64,000 bases of DNA from Pseudomonas inefficax (lineage in GTDB: Bacteria; Pseudomonadota; Gammaproteobacteria; Pseudomonadales; Pseudomonadaceae), in assembly GCF_900277125.1 (NCBI RefSeq), contig NZ_OPYN01000001.1, forward strand, positions 1 through 64,000, given 5' to 3'. This document shows positions 1 through 6,173 of the stretch, piece by piece. The notes beneath the pieces were generated by a model, which was given only the letters and a program-made list of their open reading frames with translations, had not been told where the DNA came from and searched no databases. Numbering within the stretch: position 1 is the stretch's first letter; each line of letters opens with the position of its first letter. Made by a program: the position numbers and the translations under genes.

Positions 1-1
1 A

Positions 2-34
2 CTTCACAGCGAGTTTGATGCGGTGGTGCGTTAG
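2..34 (+). CDS. Possible 3' end of an upstream gene (partial)
   Basis: Reading from base 2 gives ten residues, LHSEFDAVVR, followed by a TAG stop. This could be the C-terminus of a gene that enters the window from the left on the plus strand. The fragment is too short to identify, and chance is a real alternative. Confidence 0.25.
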   Translation, partial: LHSEFDAVVR

Positions 35-98
35 GCTTGATTGAGATCAATCTGGGAGGAGTACAGCCACTACAAACAACTGACCCAACATTACCGGA

Positions 99-731
99 TC
101 AGTGGTGAGGGGGACGCGTTGCCAACTGGGCATAGCCGTTCGGCAGATGATGGGCATCCACGAAGTGCCGGGTTTGCAGTTCTAGCACCATGTTCATCAG
201 ACTGGATACGGGCTCAGCCACGCCCCACGTAGCAGCAACCTTGTCGTAACGGTTTACCGCTTGCGCCTTTTCTACCTGTTTTCCATTCAGAGCTTGAGCC
301 AGGTCCTTCCAGCGGGTGACCAGCTTCTTCATCTGCTCGGCTTGTTCCGGCTTCATGCATGGAAAACGGCGAAGCCGGTCAACCAGATACATCAGGCGCC
401 GCTTCCTTACGGGGGCGAGCCTTGGCATGTTCAAGCGATTTTCCAGCGCTTCGCGCATATCCTCATTTCTGTACCAGAAGAGGAGAGCGAAGGTCTCGGC
501 GACGGCCTTGTCGAGCTTGTCCAGGGAGGTTTTTGTAGCTTGAACGACGAGGTGATCGAGTGCCTGACGGGCATGTTGATCAGAGGAGGGCATGTCAGAG
601 GACACAAGCGCCCAGAGTTTTTCTAGCGAGTAATCGAGCGAGGAGGTGTCGCAATGCCGGGCCCCATGCGCCGTATTCGAGGGCACAGTCATCGCCTCAC
701 TGGTATTACTGGCCCCACTCTCGCGCTTCAT
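99..731 (-). CDS. Helical protein of unknown function, partner of the nucleotidyltransferase gene
   Basis: The protein has 210 residues and I do not recognise a family. It is rich in charged helices: about residues 70-175 alternate Lys/Arg/Glu with Leu/Ala/Met. There is no signal peptide or membrane segment. Its ATG lies inside the 3' end of the nucleotidyltransferase gene (26 bp overlap), so the two genes are almost certainly translated from one transcript and translationally coupled. The overlap and order suggest a functional pair, perhaps toxin-antitoxin-like, but that is inference. Codon use is less GC-biased than in the core genes further right, in keeping with an acquired region. Confidence 0.6.
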   Translation of the reverse strand: MKRESGASNTSEAMTVPSNTAHGARHCDTSSLDYSLEKLWALVSSDMPSSDQHARQALDHLVVQATKTSLDKLDKAVAETFALLFWYRNEDMREALENRLNMPRLAPVRKRRLMYLVDRLRRFPCMKPEQAEQMKKLVTRWKDLAQALNGKQVEKAQAVNRYDKVAATWGVAEPVSSLMNMVLELQTRHFVDAHHLPNGYAQLATRPPHH

Positions 732-1287
732 CGAGAATCAACCTCAGGCAGCTGGTTACGGTGCTTCTATCACAGGGGTAATAGTCGATTGCCTCCCTGG
801 CAAGCCTATCAAATTCCTTGAGGTTCAGCTTGCCTGACCTGATAAGCAGATTGATGTCATCCTGGTCGCGTTCGGTGAATCTCCCGAGTTTCGAAATGGC
901 GAGATCGATCGGGTGAGCGATGAAAACCTGTAAAGGAGAGGACTCTTGGCCGGGAAGGAGGATTGCCCGCGCATCGTAGTCTTCATGCAAGGGGCATAGC
1001 GAGTTATTGAATTGCTGGTCGAACACCACGGACAGGTCCTGACCATCCTGCTCGTAGTCTTCCGGCGCGGCATAAACTGCCTTTATTTCCTCCCTGAGCA
1101 GGTGTTCGCTGGCCTGAATCTCCGCATCGACGTCCGCACTGCCGCGGGCATTCGTCAGCATGTGCAAGGCGCACCCGCCAAATACATAGATCTTGACTGT
1201 TCCCGAACGCTGTCCAGCCAGTAGTGGCAAGGCTCTATCGAAGAGTTGGCGCACAGCCTGCGCCAAAGGGGTTTGCAGGTGCAGCAT
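706..1287 (-). CDS. Nucleotidyltransferase-fold protein (DUF6036/AbiEii-like)
   Basis: The 193-residue protein shows the signature of the minimal DNA polymerase-beta-type nucleotidyltransferase fold: a Gly-Gly turn (FGGCA, residues 36-40), then D52-V-D54, and later a lysine/arginine-rich segment with acidic residues (PIDLAISKLGRF from 126, then D142, D144). Similar proteins occur as DUF6036 family members and as the toxin half of AbiE-type systems. The ATG at 1287 follows AGGAG with 8 nt spacing. The gene is first of a two-gene unit with the overlapping helical protein downstream. Family membership is fairly clear; substrate and role (toxin, tRNA or protein modification) cannot be read from sequence. 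Confidence 0.65.
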   Translation of the reverse strand: MLHLQTPLAQAVRQLFDRALPLLAGQRSGTVKIYVFGGCALHMLTNARGSADVDAEIQASEHLLREEIKAVYAAPEDYEQDGQDLSVVFDQQFNNSLCPLHEDYDARAILLPGQESSPLQVFIAHPIDLAISKLGRFTERDQDDINLLIRSGKLNLKEFDRLAREAIDYYPCDRSTVTSCLRLILDEAREWGQ

Positions 1288-1459
1288 GAGGCAGGCTCCT
1301 GAGGTAGGCAGGGCACTTTAACCACGGATGGCGCCAGAGTTGTTTCGTTGAAACATCGCTTTGCAAAAAGCAGAGTTGTGGCTCTTTAGCACGCTGTGCG
1401 TAGGGTCTGCGCTACGTCTTTATTGCTCAAACACGAGCAGCAGGAAATGGGGTGTTGGT
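1288..1459. other. Intergenic stretch without gene
   Basis: It holds the ribosome binding site of the nucleotidyltransferase gene and, near 1390-1425, a weak inverted repeat (GCGTAG and CTACG). I see no supported gene or promoter. Confidence 0.4.
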
Positions 1460-1642
1460 TCAGCTGCCAGGTGCCTGAGTGATCACGATCTGCGGCGGTG
1501 AACCGGCATCGTTCGAGGGCAGGGTGAGGCTGGTACGAAAGCCGAGCTTGTCGAGCATGTCTATCATGGCGTCGAGGGTGAACTTCTCGATCCTGCCATT
1601 TGCAAGTTCAGATATTCGTTTTGGGTGTTGATAAGAGAGTGG
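1460..1642 (-). pseudogene. 3' remnant of an XRE-family antitoxin gene
   Basis: The minus strand encodes about 60 residues resembling the C-terminal half of a HigA/HTH_37-type antitoxin: HPKRISELANGRIEKFTLDA, then a segment ending in DKLGF and a beta-rich tail, stop at 1460. The first half of the helix-turn-helix is missing. Upstream, from about 1650, the frame runs into REP palindromes, which translate into the PANQATRWRAPAAP-type peptides seen at every REP. No toxin gene of suitable size lies upstream, so this is an orphan, truncated copy that is probably not expressed. Confidence 0.6.
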
Positions 1643-1659
1643 TGTCTTCTTTGGGATTG

Positions 1660-1905
1660 CTGGGGCCGCTGCGCAGCCCATCGCAGGCAAGCCAGCTCCT
1701 ACACCGACCGCATTGACCTCAAGCCTTGCGCTAATTCTGTAGGCTTTAGCCGCGAAAATCGGTGCAGCCGGTGCCCTCCACCGAGTCGCCTGATTCGCGG
1801 GTGAACCCGCTCCCACAGGTACTGCGCTGGCTTCGGGTTAACGCTGTACATGTGGAGCCTGGCTTGCCAGCGATGGGGTCGGTACAGGCGATACAAGCCA
1901 TTTGC
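1660..1905. repeat. Cluster of three degenerate REP sequences
   Basis: Three REP-like units follow one another: about 1660-1703 (GGCAAGCCAGCTCCTAC type), 1790-1822 (GCGGGTGAACCCGCTCCCAC type) and 1850-1895 (GTGGAGCCTGGCTTGCC type). They fill the space between the antitoxin remnant and the tRNA terminator, and the first marks the break point of the antitoxin gene. Confidence 0.75.
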
Positions 1906-1956
1906 CCCTGTCCCAGCCTGGGCCAAGGCTGAGACGTGCTTTGGCGACCCTGAAAA

Positions 1957-1991
1957 CAAAAAAGGCCCACCTTTCGGTGAGCCTTTTTTGA
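1957..1991 (-). terminator. Rho-independent terminator of tRNA-Thr
   Basis: Stem AGGCTCACC / GGTGGGCCT (one T-G wobble when read on the minus strand) with a GAAA loop, flanked by six A and six T. It lies 10 bp downstream of the tRNA 3' end. Confidence 0.85.
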
Positions 1992-2000
1992 TACTTCGTA

Positions 2001-2076
<76 letters not shown>

Positions 2077-2174
2077 AATGGGGCGTCATTATAACGATCG
2101 GTTGGCGCCTGTAAACCACTTCCTTGCGAATGTTCGCAAATGACCTAAGTCACCGGCCTGAAAGAAGAATTTTC

Positions 2175-2423
2175 CTACCAGCCACGGTGGATGGTGGTGA
2201 CGCTCGGCTCGGTTTTGCCCGGGTTGAAGAACAGCTTGTCGTTGTCGCAGCCGCGCTTGCGGCAGGGGCTTTCCGTGCGCAGTGGCAGGCCGTTGTCGCC
2301 GCCCAGCTGCATGGCGGGGTGGTTCCAGCCCAGGCTGCTGGTGGGATGGGGCGCGGTGCCGCTGGCGCAGCCGGTCAGGGCCAGGGCGAGGGTCAGCAGG
2401 GCGAGGGGCTTGGTCTGGGTCAC
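2175..2423 (-). CDS. Small lipoprotein of unknown function
   Basis: The 82-residue product begins with a lipoprotein signal peptide: MTQTKPLALL, a hydrophobic run, then lipobox LTGC with the acylated Cys at residue 19. The mature part is short and polar, has no known domain, and contains a pair of cysteines (PCRKRGCDND). It is expected on the periplasmic face of a membrane. The gene stands alone between the tRNA and the insertion sequence. Real coding is likely because of the good signal peptide, but function is unknown. Confidence 0.6.
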   Translation of the reverse strand: MTQTKPLALLTLALALTGCASGTAPHPTSSLGWNHPAMQLGGDNGLPLRTESPCRKRGCDNDKLFFNPGKTEPSVTTIHRGW

Positions 2424-2585
2424 GATGGTCGGGTCCGTTAGTCCATTGTCGGTTCTGGCGCAACGCCAGAAGGTCGCGGGGCTGGCGGGCAGCGCGCGAC
2501 GTCACTTTTTAATCATTTGGGGGGCGGATGATACACCGTAGGGCGGGATCAGCGGTGAGGCTTTAGCTTTTTTGTTGCCTGTTCT

Positions 2586-2665
2586 GGCCTCTTCGCGGGT
2601 GAACCCGCTCCCACAGGGAATATCACTATTCTTACGTCCTGGTGAGTACGTGTGGGAGCGGGTTT
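2586..2665. repeat. REP pair, left part; second REP cut by the IS3 element
   Basis: The first REP (2586-2618, GGGTGAACCCGCTCCCAC core) faces a second half-REP at 2650-2665 (GTGTGGGAGCGGGTTT). The insertion sequence begins just after the GAAC at 2666-2669. Confidence 0.85.
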
Positions 2666-2669
2666 GAAC
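2666..2669. repeat. Target-site duplication, left copy (GAAC)
   Basis: GAAC directly precedes the left inverted repeat and recurs directly after the right one at 3911-3914. Four bases fits the 3-5 bp duplications of IS3-family elements. Confidence 0.8.
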
Positions 2670-2691
2670 TGGCCTAATGATCCCGGACACC
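2670..2691 (+). repeat. IS left inverted repeat (IRL)
   Basis: Starts TGGCC and ends CCGGACACC; 15 of 22 bases match the complement of the right end. OrfA starts 38 bp further on. Confidence 0.85.
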
Positions 2692-2729
2692 TCTTAAGGG
2701 CGATATGATTCGCCCAATCAGGAGGTTTC

Positions 2730-3038
2730 ATGCAAGAACGAAAGACCTACACCCGCGAGTTCAAGCAACGTGCCGCCAGCATGGTTCTAGATGACCACTG
2801 CTCGATTCCCGACGTCTGCGCTTCAATGGACGTCGGCCCTACAGCCCTGCGCCGCTGGGTTGATCAGGTACGTAAAGAGCGACAGAAGGGCCAGCCAGTA
2901 GCCGGTACCAAAGCGATCAGCGACGAACAGCGAGAGCTCCAGCAGCTGCGAGCCAAGATCAAGCGCCTGGAGACCGAGGCTGAAATCTTAAAAAAGGCTA
3001 CGGCTCTCTTGATGTCGGATCCCGATCGTTTTTCCTGA
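2730..3038 (+). CDS. IS3-family transposase OrfA
   Basis: The 102-residue OrfA has the N-terminal helix-turn-helix of IS3 transposases (YTREFKQRAASMVLDD, then CASMDVGPTALRRWVDQ) that binds the terminal repeats. It is followed by a leucine-zipper-like helix (residues 67-92, LQQLRAKIKRLETEAEILKK) for dimerisation. AGGAGG lies 7 nt before the ATG. The frame continues 15 codons past the slippery site before its stop, giving free OrfA, which in this family acts as a regulator, while frameshifting makes the OrfAB transposase. Confidence 0.93.
   Translation: MQERKTYTREFKQRAASMVLDDHCSIPDVCASMDVGPTALRRWVDQVRKERQKGQPVAGTKAISDEQRELQQLRAKIKRLETEAEILKKATALLMSDPDRFS
2990..2996 (+). promoter_or_regulatory. 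Programmed -1 ribosomal frameshift site
   Basis: The heptamer A-AAA-AAG is in exact phase with OrfA (codons AAA at 2991 and AAG at 2994). OrfB lies in the -1 frame, which is open through this point, so slippage would give a fused OrfAB. This is the canonical heptamer known from IS3-family elements. Confidence 0.85.
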
Positions 3039-3097
3039 TCGAGGAACTGAGAGAGTCAGGCTCGTATCCGACCAGCCTCCTTTGCAGTGCGCTGAGC

Positions 3098-3877
3098 GTG
3101 TCCCGTAGCGCGTTTTATGACTGGCTTCGCCGCCGTTCAGCACCGAATACCAAGCGTGACGAACTCAGAGAAAAAGTCGTTCAGCTGCACGTCGAAAGCA
3201 GGGGAAGCGCGGGTGCGAGAATGATCTCTGAGTACCTGAAGGCCCAGCAGCTCAAGGTGGGACGGTATCTGGCCGGAAAACTCATGGAGGAGGCGAATCT
3301 GGACAGCAAGCAACGCCGTCCGCATCGAAATCGCTCCAAAGGCGTTGAAGCGTTTGTGGCCAAGAATCTGCTCGCGCGTAACTTTGAGCCAACAGCAATT
3401 AACCAGGTCTGGTGCGGTGATGTGACCAGTTTGATGGTCGGGAAGCGCTGGTATCACCTAGCAGTAGTGATTGATTTGTTCGCGCGTCGGATCGTTGGCT
3501 GGGCGTTTTCTCTGATCAACGACGCCAACCTGGTTAGCAAGGCGCTGAGGATGGCAGTAGGGGTCAGGGGCAAGCATGCAGGCTTGATGTTTCACTCGGA
3601 TCAAGGCTGCCAATACACCAGCCAGCGCTTCCAGTCCGAGCTGCTTGAGCATGGGATAACGCAGAGCATGAGCCGCAGGGGACAATGCTGGGACAACGCA
3701 CCGACAGAGCGTTTCTTTGGGACGCTAAAGTCAGAATGGGTGCCGCCTAAGGGCTACAAGGAAGTTGAAGAGGCCAAGCAGGACATGACCAGCTTCTTCA
3801 TGCGATACAACCGAATCAGGCTCCATAGCTACAACAACTACTTGTCGCCAATAGCTATGGAGCAGCAGGCGGCTTGA
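3098..3877 (+). CDS. IS3-family transposase OrfB (catalytic part)
   Basis: From the GTG at 3098 the product has 259 residues. The frame is open back to the frameshift site at 2990-2996, so the working protein is the OrfAB fusion. An HTH_21-like segment (residues 1-60) precedes the rve integrase core with the DDE triad: Asp in WCGDVT, Asp in FHSDQG and Glu in PTERFFGTLKSE. The usual DNQSTERFF-type C-terminal motifs are intact and no stop interrupts it. Confidence 0.93.
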   Translation: MSRSAFYDWLRRRSAPNTKRDELREKVVQLHVESRGSAGARMISEYLKAQQLKVGRYLAGKLMEEANLDSKQRRPHRNRSKGVEAFVAKNLLARNFEPTAINQVWCGDVTSLMVGKRWYHLAVVIDLFARRIVGWAFSLINDANLVSKALRMAVGVRGKHAGLMFHSDQGCQYTSQRFQSELLEHGITQSMSRRGQCWDNAPTERFFGTLKSEWVPPKGYKEVEEAKQDMTSFFMRYNRIRLHSYNNYLSPIAMEQQAA

Positions 3878-3888
3878 TCACCGTAACT

Positions 3889-3910
3889 GGTGTCCGGAAA
3901 TACTTGACCA
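3889..3910 (-). repeat. IS right inverted repeat (IRR)
   Basis: Read on the minus strand it starts TGGTC and ends CCGGACACC, mirroring the left end. OrfB stops 12 bp before it. Confidence 0.85.
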
Positions 3911-3995
3911 GAACAAACCCGCTCCCACAAGGATCACCACAGGCGCTGAAACTGTGCAGTACCTGTGGGAGCGGGTTTACCCACGAAAGGGCCAG
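3911..3995. repeat. Right target-site copy and the REP pair beyond the IS
   Basis: GAAC (3911-3914) is the second target copy. AAACCCGCTCCCACAAGG (3915-3932) is the other half-REP, and a complete REP follows at 3960-3994 (TGTGGGAGCGGGTTTACCC). Before insertion the half-sites formed a 14 bp hairpin with GAAC as its loop. Confidence 0.85.
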
Positions 3996-4005
3996 CGCAG
4001 CAAAC

Positions 4006-4045
4006 AAAAAAGGCCAGCTCCCTACAGAGGAAGCCGGCCTTTTTG
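4006..4045 (-). terminator. Terminator of the first ycaC-like gene
   Basis: Read on the minus strand, AAAAGGCCGGCTTCC pairs imperfectly with a complementary arm over a short loop and ends in TTTTTT. It lies about 20 bp downstream of the ycaC stop. Confidence 0.75.
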
Positions 4046-4063
4046 CATTCAACTAACGGGCTG

Positions 4064-4693
4064 TTACTTACCCGCAGTCAGCGCGTTGTAGCTGGTAATC
4101 AGGTTGCGATAATCCGGAATGTGGTTGGAGCACAGCGCCGCCAGCCCTTCGATGTCGTTGCGCCAGTCGCGGTGCAGCTCACAGGCCACGCCGAACCAGG
4201 TCATCATTTGCGCGCCGGCGCGGCTCATGCGGTCATGGGCAGCATCGCGGGTCATTTCGTTGAAGGTGCCGGAAGCATCGGTCACCACGAACACTTCGAA
4301 CTCCTCTTCCAGGGCCGACAGCGCCGGGAAGGCTACGCACACTTCGGTCACCACGCCGGCGATGATCAGCTGCTTCTTGCCGGTGGCCTTCACCGCCTTG
4401 ACGAAGTCTTCGTTGTCCCAAGCATTGATCTGGCCTGGGCGGGCGATGTACGGGGCGTCCGGGAACAGGGCCTTCAGCTCTGGTACCAGCGGGCCGTTGG
4501 GGCCTTGCTCGAAGCTCGTAGTGAGGATGGTCGGCAGGTTGAAGAACTTGGCCAGGTCGGCCAGGGCCAGTACGTTGTTCTTGAACTTGTCCGGCTCGAT
4601 GTCACGGACCAGGGACAGCAGGCCAGCCTGGTGGTCAACCAGCAGGACAGCGGCGTCGTCTTTGTTCAGGCGGTTGTAGGTGAATTTGCTCAT
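4064..4693 (-). CDS. ycaC: YcaC-like isochorismatase-family hydrolase, copy 1
   Basis: The 209-residue protein is a close relative of E. coli YcaC across its length. It has the cysteine-hydrolase fold, with Asp20 (LLVDHQAG), Arg85 (YIARPG) and nucleophile Cys119 (VVTEVCVAFPA) expected as the catalytic set. YcaC-type enzymes form ring oligomers and their natural substrate is unknown. TAGGAG lies 9 nt before the ATG. A second gene at 12962-13591 encodes a protein differing at 11 of 209 positions, and the upstream DNA is also similar, so this is a duplication. LysR and porin genes lie on the other strand upstream. Confidence 0.93.
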   Translation of the reverse strand: MSKFTYNRLNKDDAAVLLVDHQAGLLSLVRDIEPDKFKNNVLALADLAKFFNLPTILTTSFEQGPNGPLVPELKALFPDAPYIARPGQINAWDNEDFVKAVKATGKKQLIIAGVVTEVCVAFPALSALEEEFEVFVVTDASGTFNEMTRDAAHDRMSRAGAQMMTWFGVACELHRDWRNDIEGLAALCSNHIPDYRNLITSYNALTAGK

Positions 4694-4844
4694 GGTCTGT
4701 GCTCCTAAGGGTTATGAATTTTTCAGCAATCTGGGGTGTTTCGCGTTGATGGGCACAGATTAAAATCATCACCTTTGTGGCGGTAGATAGCAGAATTTGG
4801 CTTTAGCGTTCCGTTTTATGAACGATGGATTTGTGGGGGCTGTG
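4694..4844 (-). promoter_or_regulatory. Upstream region of ycaC copy 1, shared with copy 2
   Basis: Several blocks recur upstream of both ycaC genes: GGGTGTTTCGCGTTGATGGG, TTTGGCGGTAGATAGC in near-identical form, and GTTTTATGAACGATGG. Conservation of noncoding DNA this far upstream suggests a shared promoter or operator. Its binding factor is not evident. Confidence 0.55.
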
Positions 4845-4941
4845 CCGGCCTCTTCGCGGGTAAACCCGCTCCCACAGGGATGGCGCCGGGTTTGAGCCCT
4901 GTGCAGTACCTGTGGGAGCGGGCGTGTCCGCGAAGAGGCCA
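4845..4941. repeat. REP pair before the LysR gene
   Basis: Facing REPs: GGGTAAACCC type on the left, GGGCGTGTCCGCG type on the right, 25-30 bp apart. The right member ends 32 bp before the regulator start. Confidence 0.85.
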
Positions 4942-4972
4942 GTACAGGCAACCAACAACCGGAGACCGATCA

Positions 4973-5884
4973 TTGGAAGACCTCAACTCCCTCTACTACT
5001 TCACCCAGGTAGTCGAGCACGGCGGCTTCGCCCCGGCTGGCCGGGCGCTGGACATGCCCAAGTCGAAGCTCAGCCGGCGCATTGCCGATCTCGAAGACCG
5101 ACTGGGCGTACGCCTGCTGCACCGCACCAGCCGCCACTGCTCGCTCACCGAGATCGGCCAGGCCTACTACAATCGCTGCCTGGCCATGCGCGTGGAGGCC
5201 GAGGGCGCGGCGGAGATCATCGAGCGCAACCGCAGCGAACCGCGCGGTCTGGTGCGTATCAGTTGCCCGACCACCCTGCTCAATTCCTGGGTCGGGCCGA
5301 TGCTGACCCGCTACATGCTCAAGTACCCGCAAGTGGAACTGTTCATAGAGAGCACCAACCGCCGCGTCGACCTGCTGCACGAGGGTTTCGACGTCGCCCT
5401 GCGGGTGCGCTTTCCACCGCTGGAGAACACCGACATGGTGATGAAGGTACTGAGCAACAGTACCCAGTGCCTGGTCGGTCAGCCGCAGTACCTGGAGCAA
5501 CTGCCCAAGGGGTTTGACCCACAGTTGCTGGGCACGCTGCCCAGCGTGCATTGGGGCAGCGCGCAGCGGGAGTATCAATGGGAGCTGTTCCAGGGCGAGG
5601 ACAGCAGCCGCAGCATCGTCATCCCGCACACGCCACGCATGGTGACTGACGACCTGTTCGCCTTGCGCCATTTCGTGGTGGCGGGGGTGGGCATTGCGCA
5701 CCTGCCGCGGGTGGCGGTGCGCGAGGACCTGGCGGCAGGGCGGCTGGTGGAGTTGCTGCCGGACTGGCACCCGCGCTGCGGCATCGTGCATGCGATCTTC
5801 CCGTCGCGGCGCGGGTTGCTGCCGTCGGTGCGGGCGCTGATCGACCATCTGGCCGAGGAGTTTGCGATCAGCGACATGGCTTGA
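4973..5884 (+). CDS. LysR-family transcriptional regulator
   Basis: From a TTG at 4973, preceded by CCGGAG with 7 nt spacing, the product has 303 residues. A longer frame from 4880 would translate REP DNA and is rejected. The winged helix-turn-helix covers residues 1-62 (FTQVVEHGGFAPAGRALDMP, KSKLSRRIADLEDRLGVRLL), followed by a LysR substrate-binding domain (about 90-295). It resembles the DmlR/AaeR-like subgroup. It is divergent from ycaC copy 1 and may control it, but no effector can be named. Confidence 0.88.
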   Translation: MEDLNSLYYFTQVVEHGGFAPAGRALDMPKSKLSRRIADLEDRLGVRLLHRTSRHCSLTEIGQAYYNRCLAMRVEAEGAAEIIERNRSEPRGLVRISCPTTLLNSWVGPMLTRYMLKYPQVELFIESTNRRVDLLHEGFDVALRVRFPPLENTDMVMKVLSNSTQCLVGQPQYLEQLPKGFDPQLLGTLPSVHWGSAQREYQWELFQGEDSSRSIVIPHTPRMVTDDLFALRHFVVAGVGIAHLPRVAVREDLAAGRLVELLPDWHPRCGIVHAIFPSRRGLLPSVRALIDHLAEEFAISDMA

Positions 5885-5900
5885 GCCGGTTGCCGCCTGT

Positions 5901-6086
5901 GCCGGCCTCTTCGCGGGTAAACCCGCTCCCACAGGGTCATCACTAGCTCCAAGGCCTGTGCAGTACCTGTGAAAGCAGGTCACCATTAGCTCCAAGTCCT
6001 GTGCAGTACCTGTGAAAGCAGGTCACCATTAGCTCCAAGTCCTGTGCAGTACCTGTGGGAGCGGGTTTACCCGCGAAGAGGCCGGC
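5901..6086. repeat. REP pair with a tandemly expanded linker
   Basis: The outer REPs at 5901-5934 and about 6051-6086 are of the GGGTAAACCC type. Between them the linker is tripled (see the 43 bp repeat). Confidence 0.85.
5935..6063 (+). repeat. Three tandem 43 bp units inside a REP pair
   Basis: Units at 5935-5977, 5978-6020 and 6021-6063 each contain TAGCTCCAAG, CCTGTGCAGTACCTGTG and a REP 5' end. In units 1 and 2 the REP start reads TGTGAAAGCAGG instead of TGTGGGAGCGGG, so only the last forms a full REP. Units 2 and 3 differ only there; unit 1 has a few more changes. Confidence 0.9.
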
Positions 6087-6173
6087 ACCGGCAAAACCAG
6101 CCAGAGCACACATATACAAGACCCCTGGCCTATCCTTCATTCACAGTCCCGGATCATTCCCCCAGGAGCCTCC

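Larger units (their letters stand above)
2670..3910 (+). mobile_element. Complete IS3-family insertion sequence, 1241 bp
   Basis: The element has orfA, a -1 frameshift signal and orfB between imperfect 22 bp terminal repeats: left 2670-2691, right 3889-3910, both starting TGG and sharing CCGGACACC at the inner end. The GAAC duplication shows a simple transposition. Both reading frames are intact, so the element is probably active. I cannot place the subgroup with certainty. Confidence 0.92.

Noticed and set aside
4880-4972. Upstream ATG for the first LysR gene
   Set aside because: The added 31 residues are the translation of a REP element; the TTG at 4973 has a ribosome binding site and gives a normal LysR N-terminus.
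5901-6086. Possible CRISPR array
   Set aside because: The three units are contiguous 43 bp tandem copies without unique spacers, and consist of REP linker sequence.
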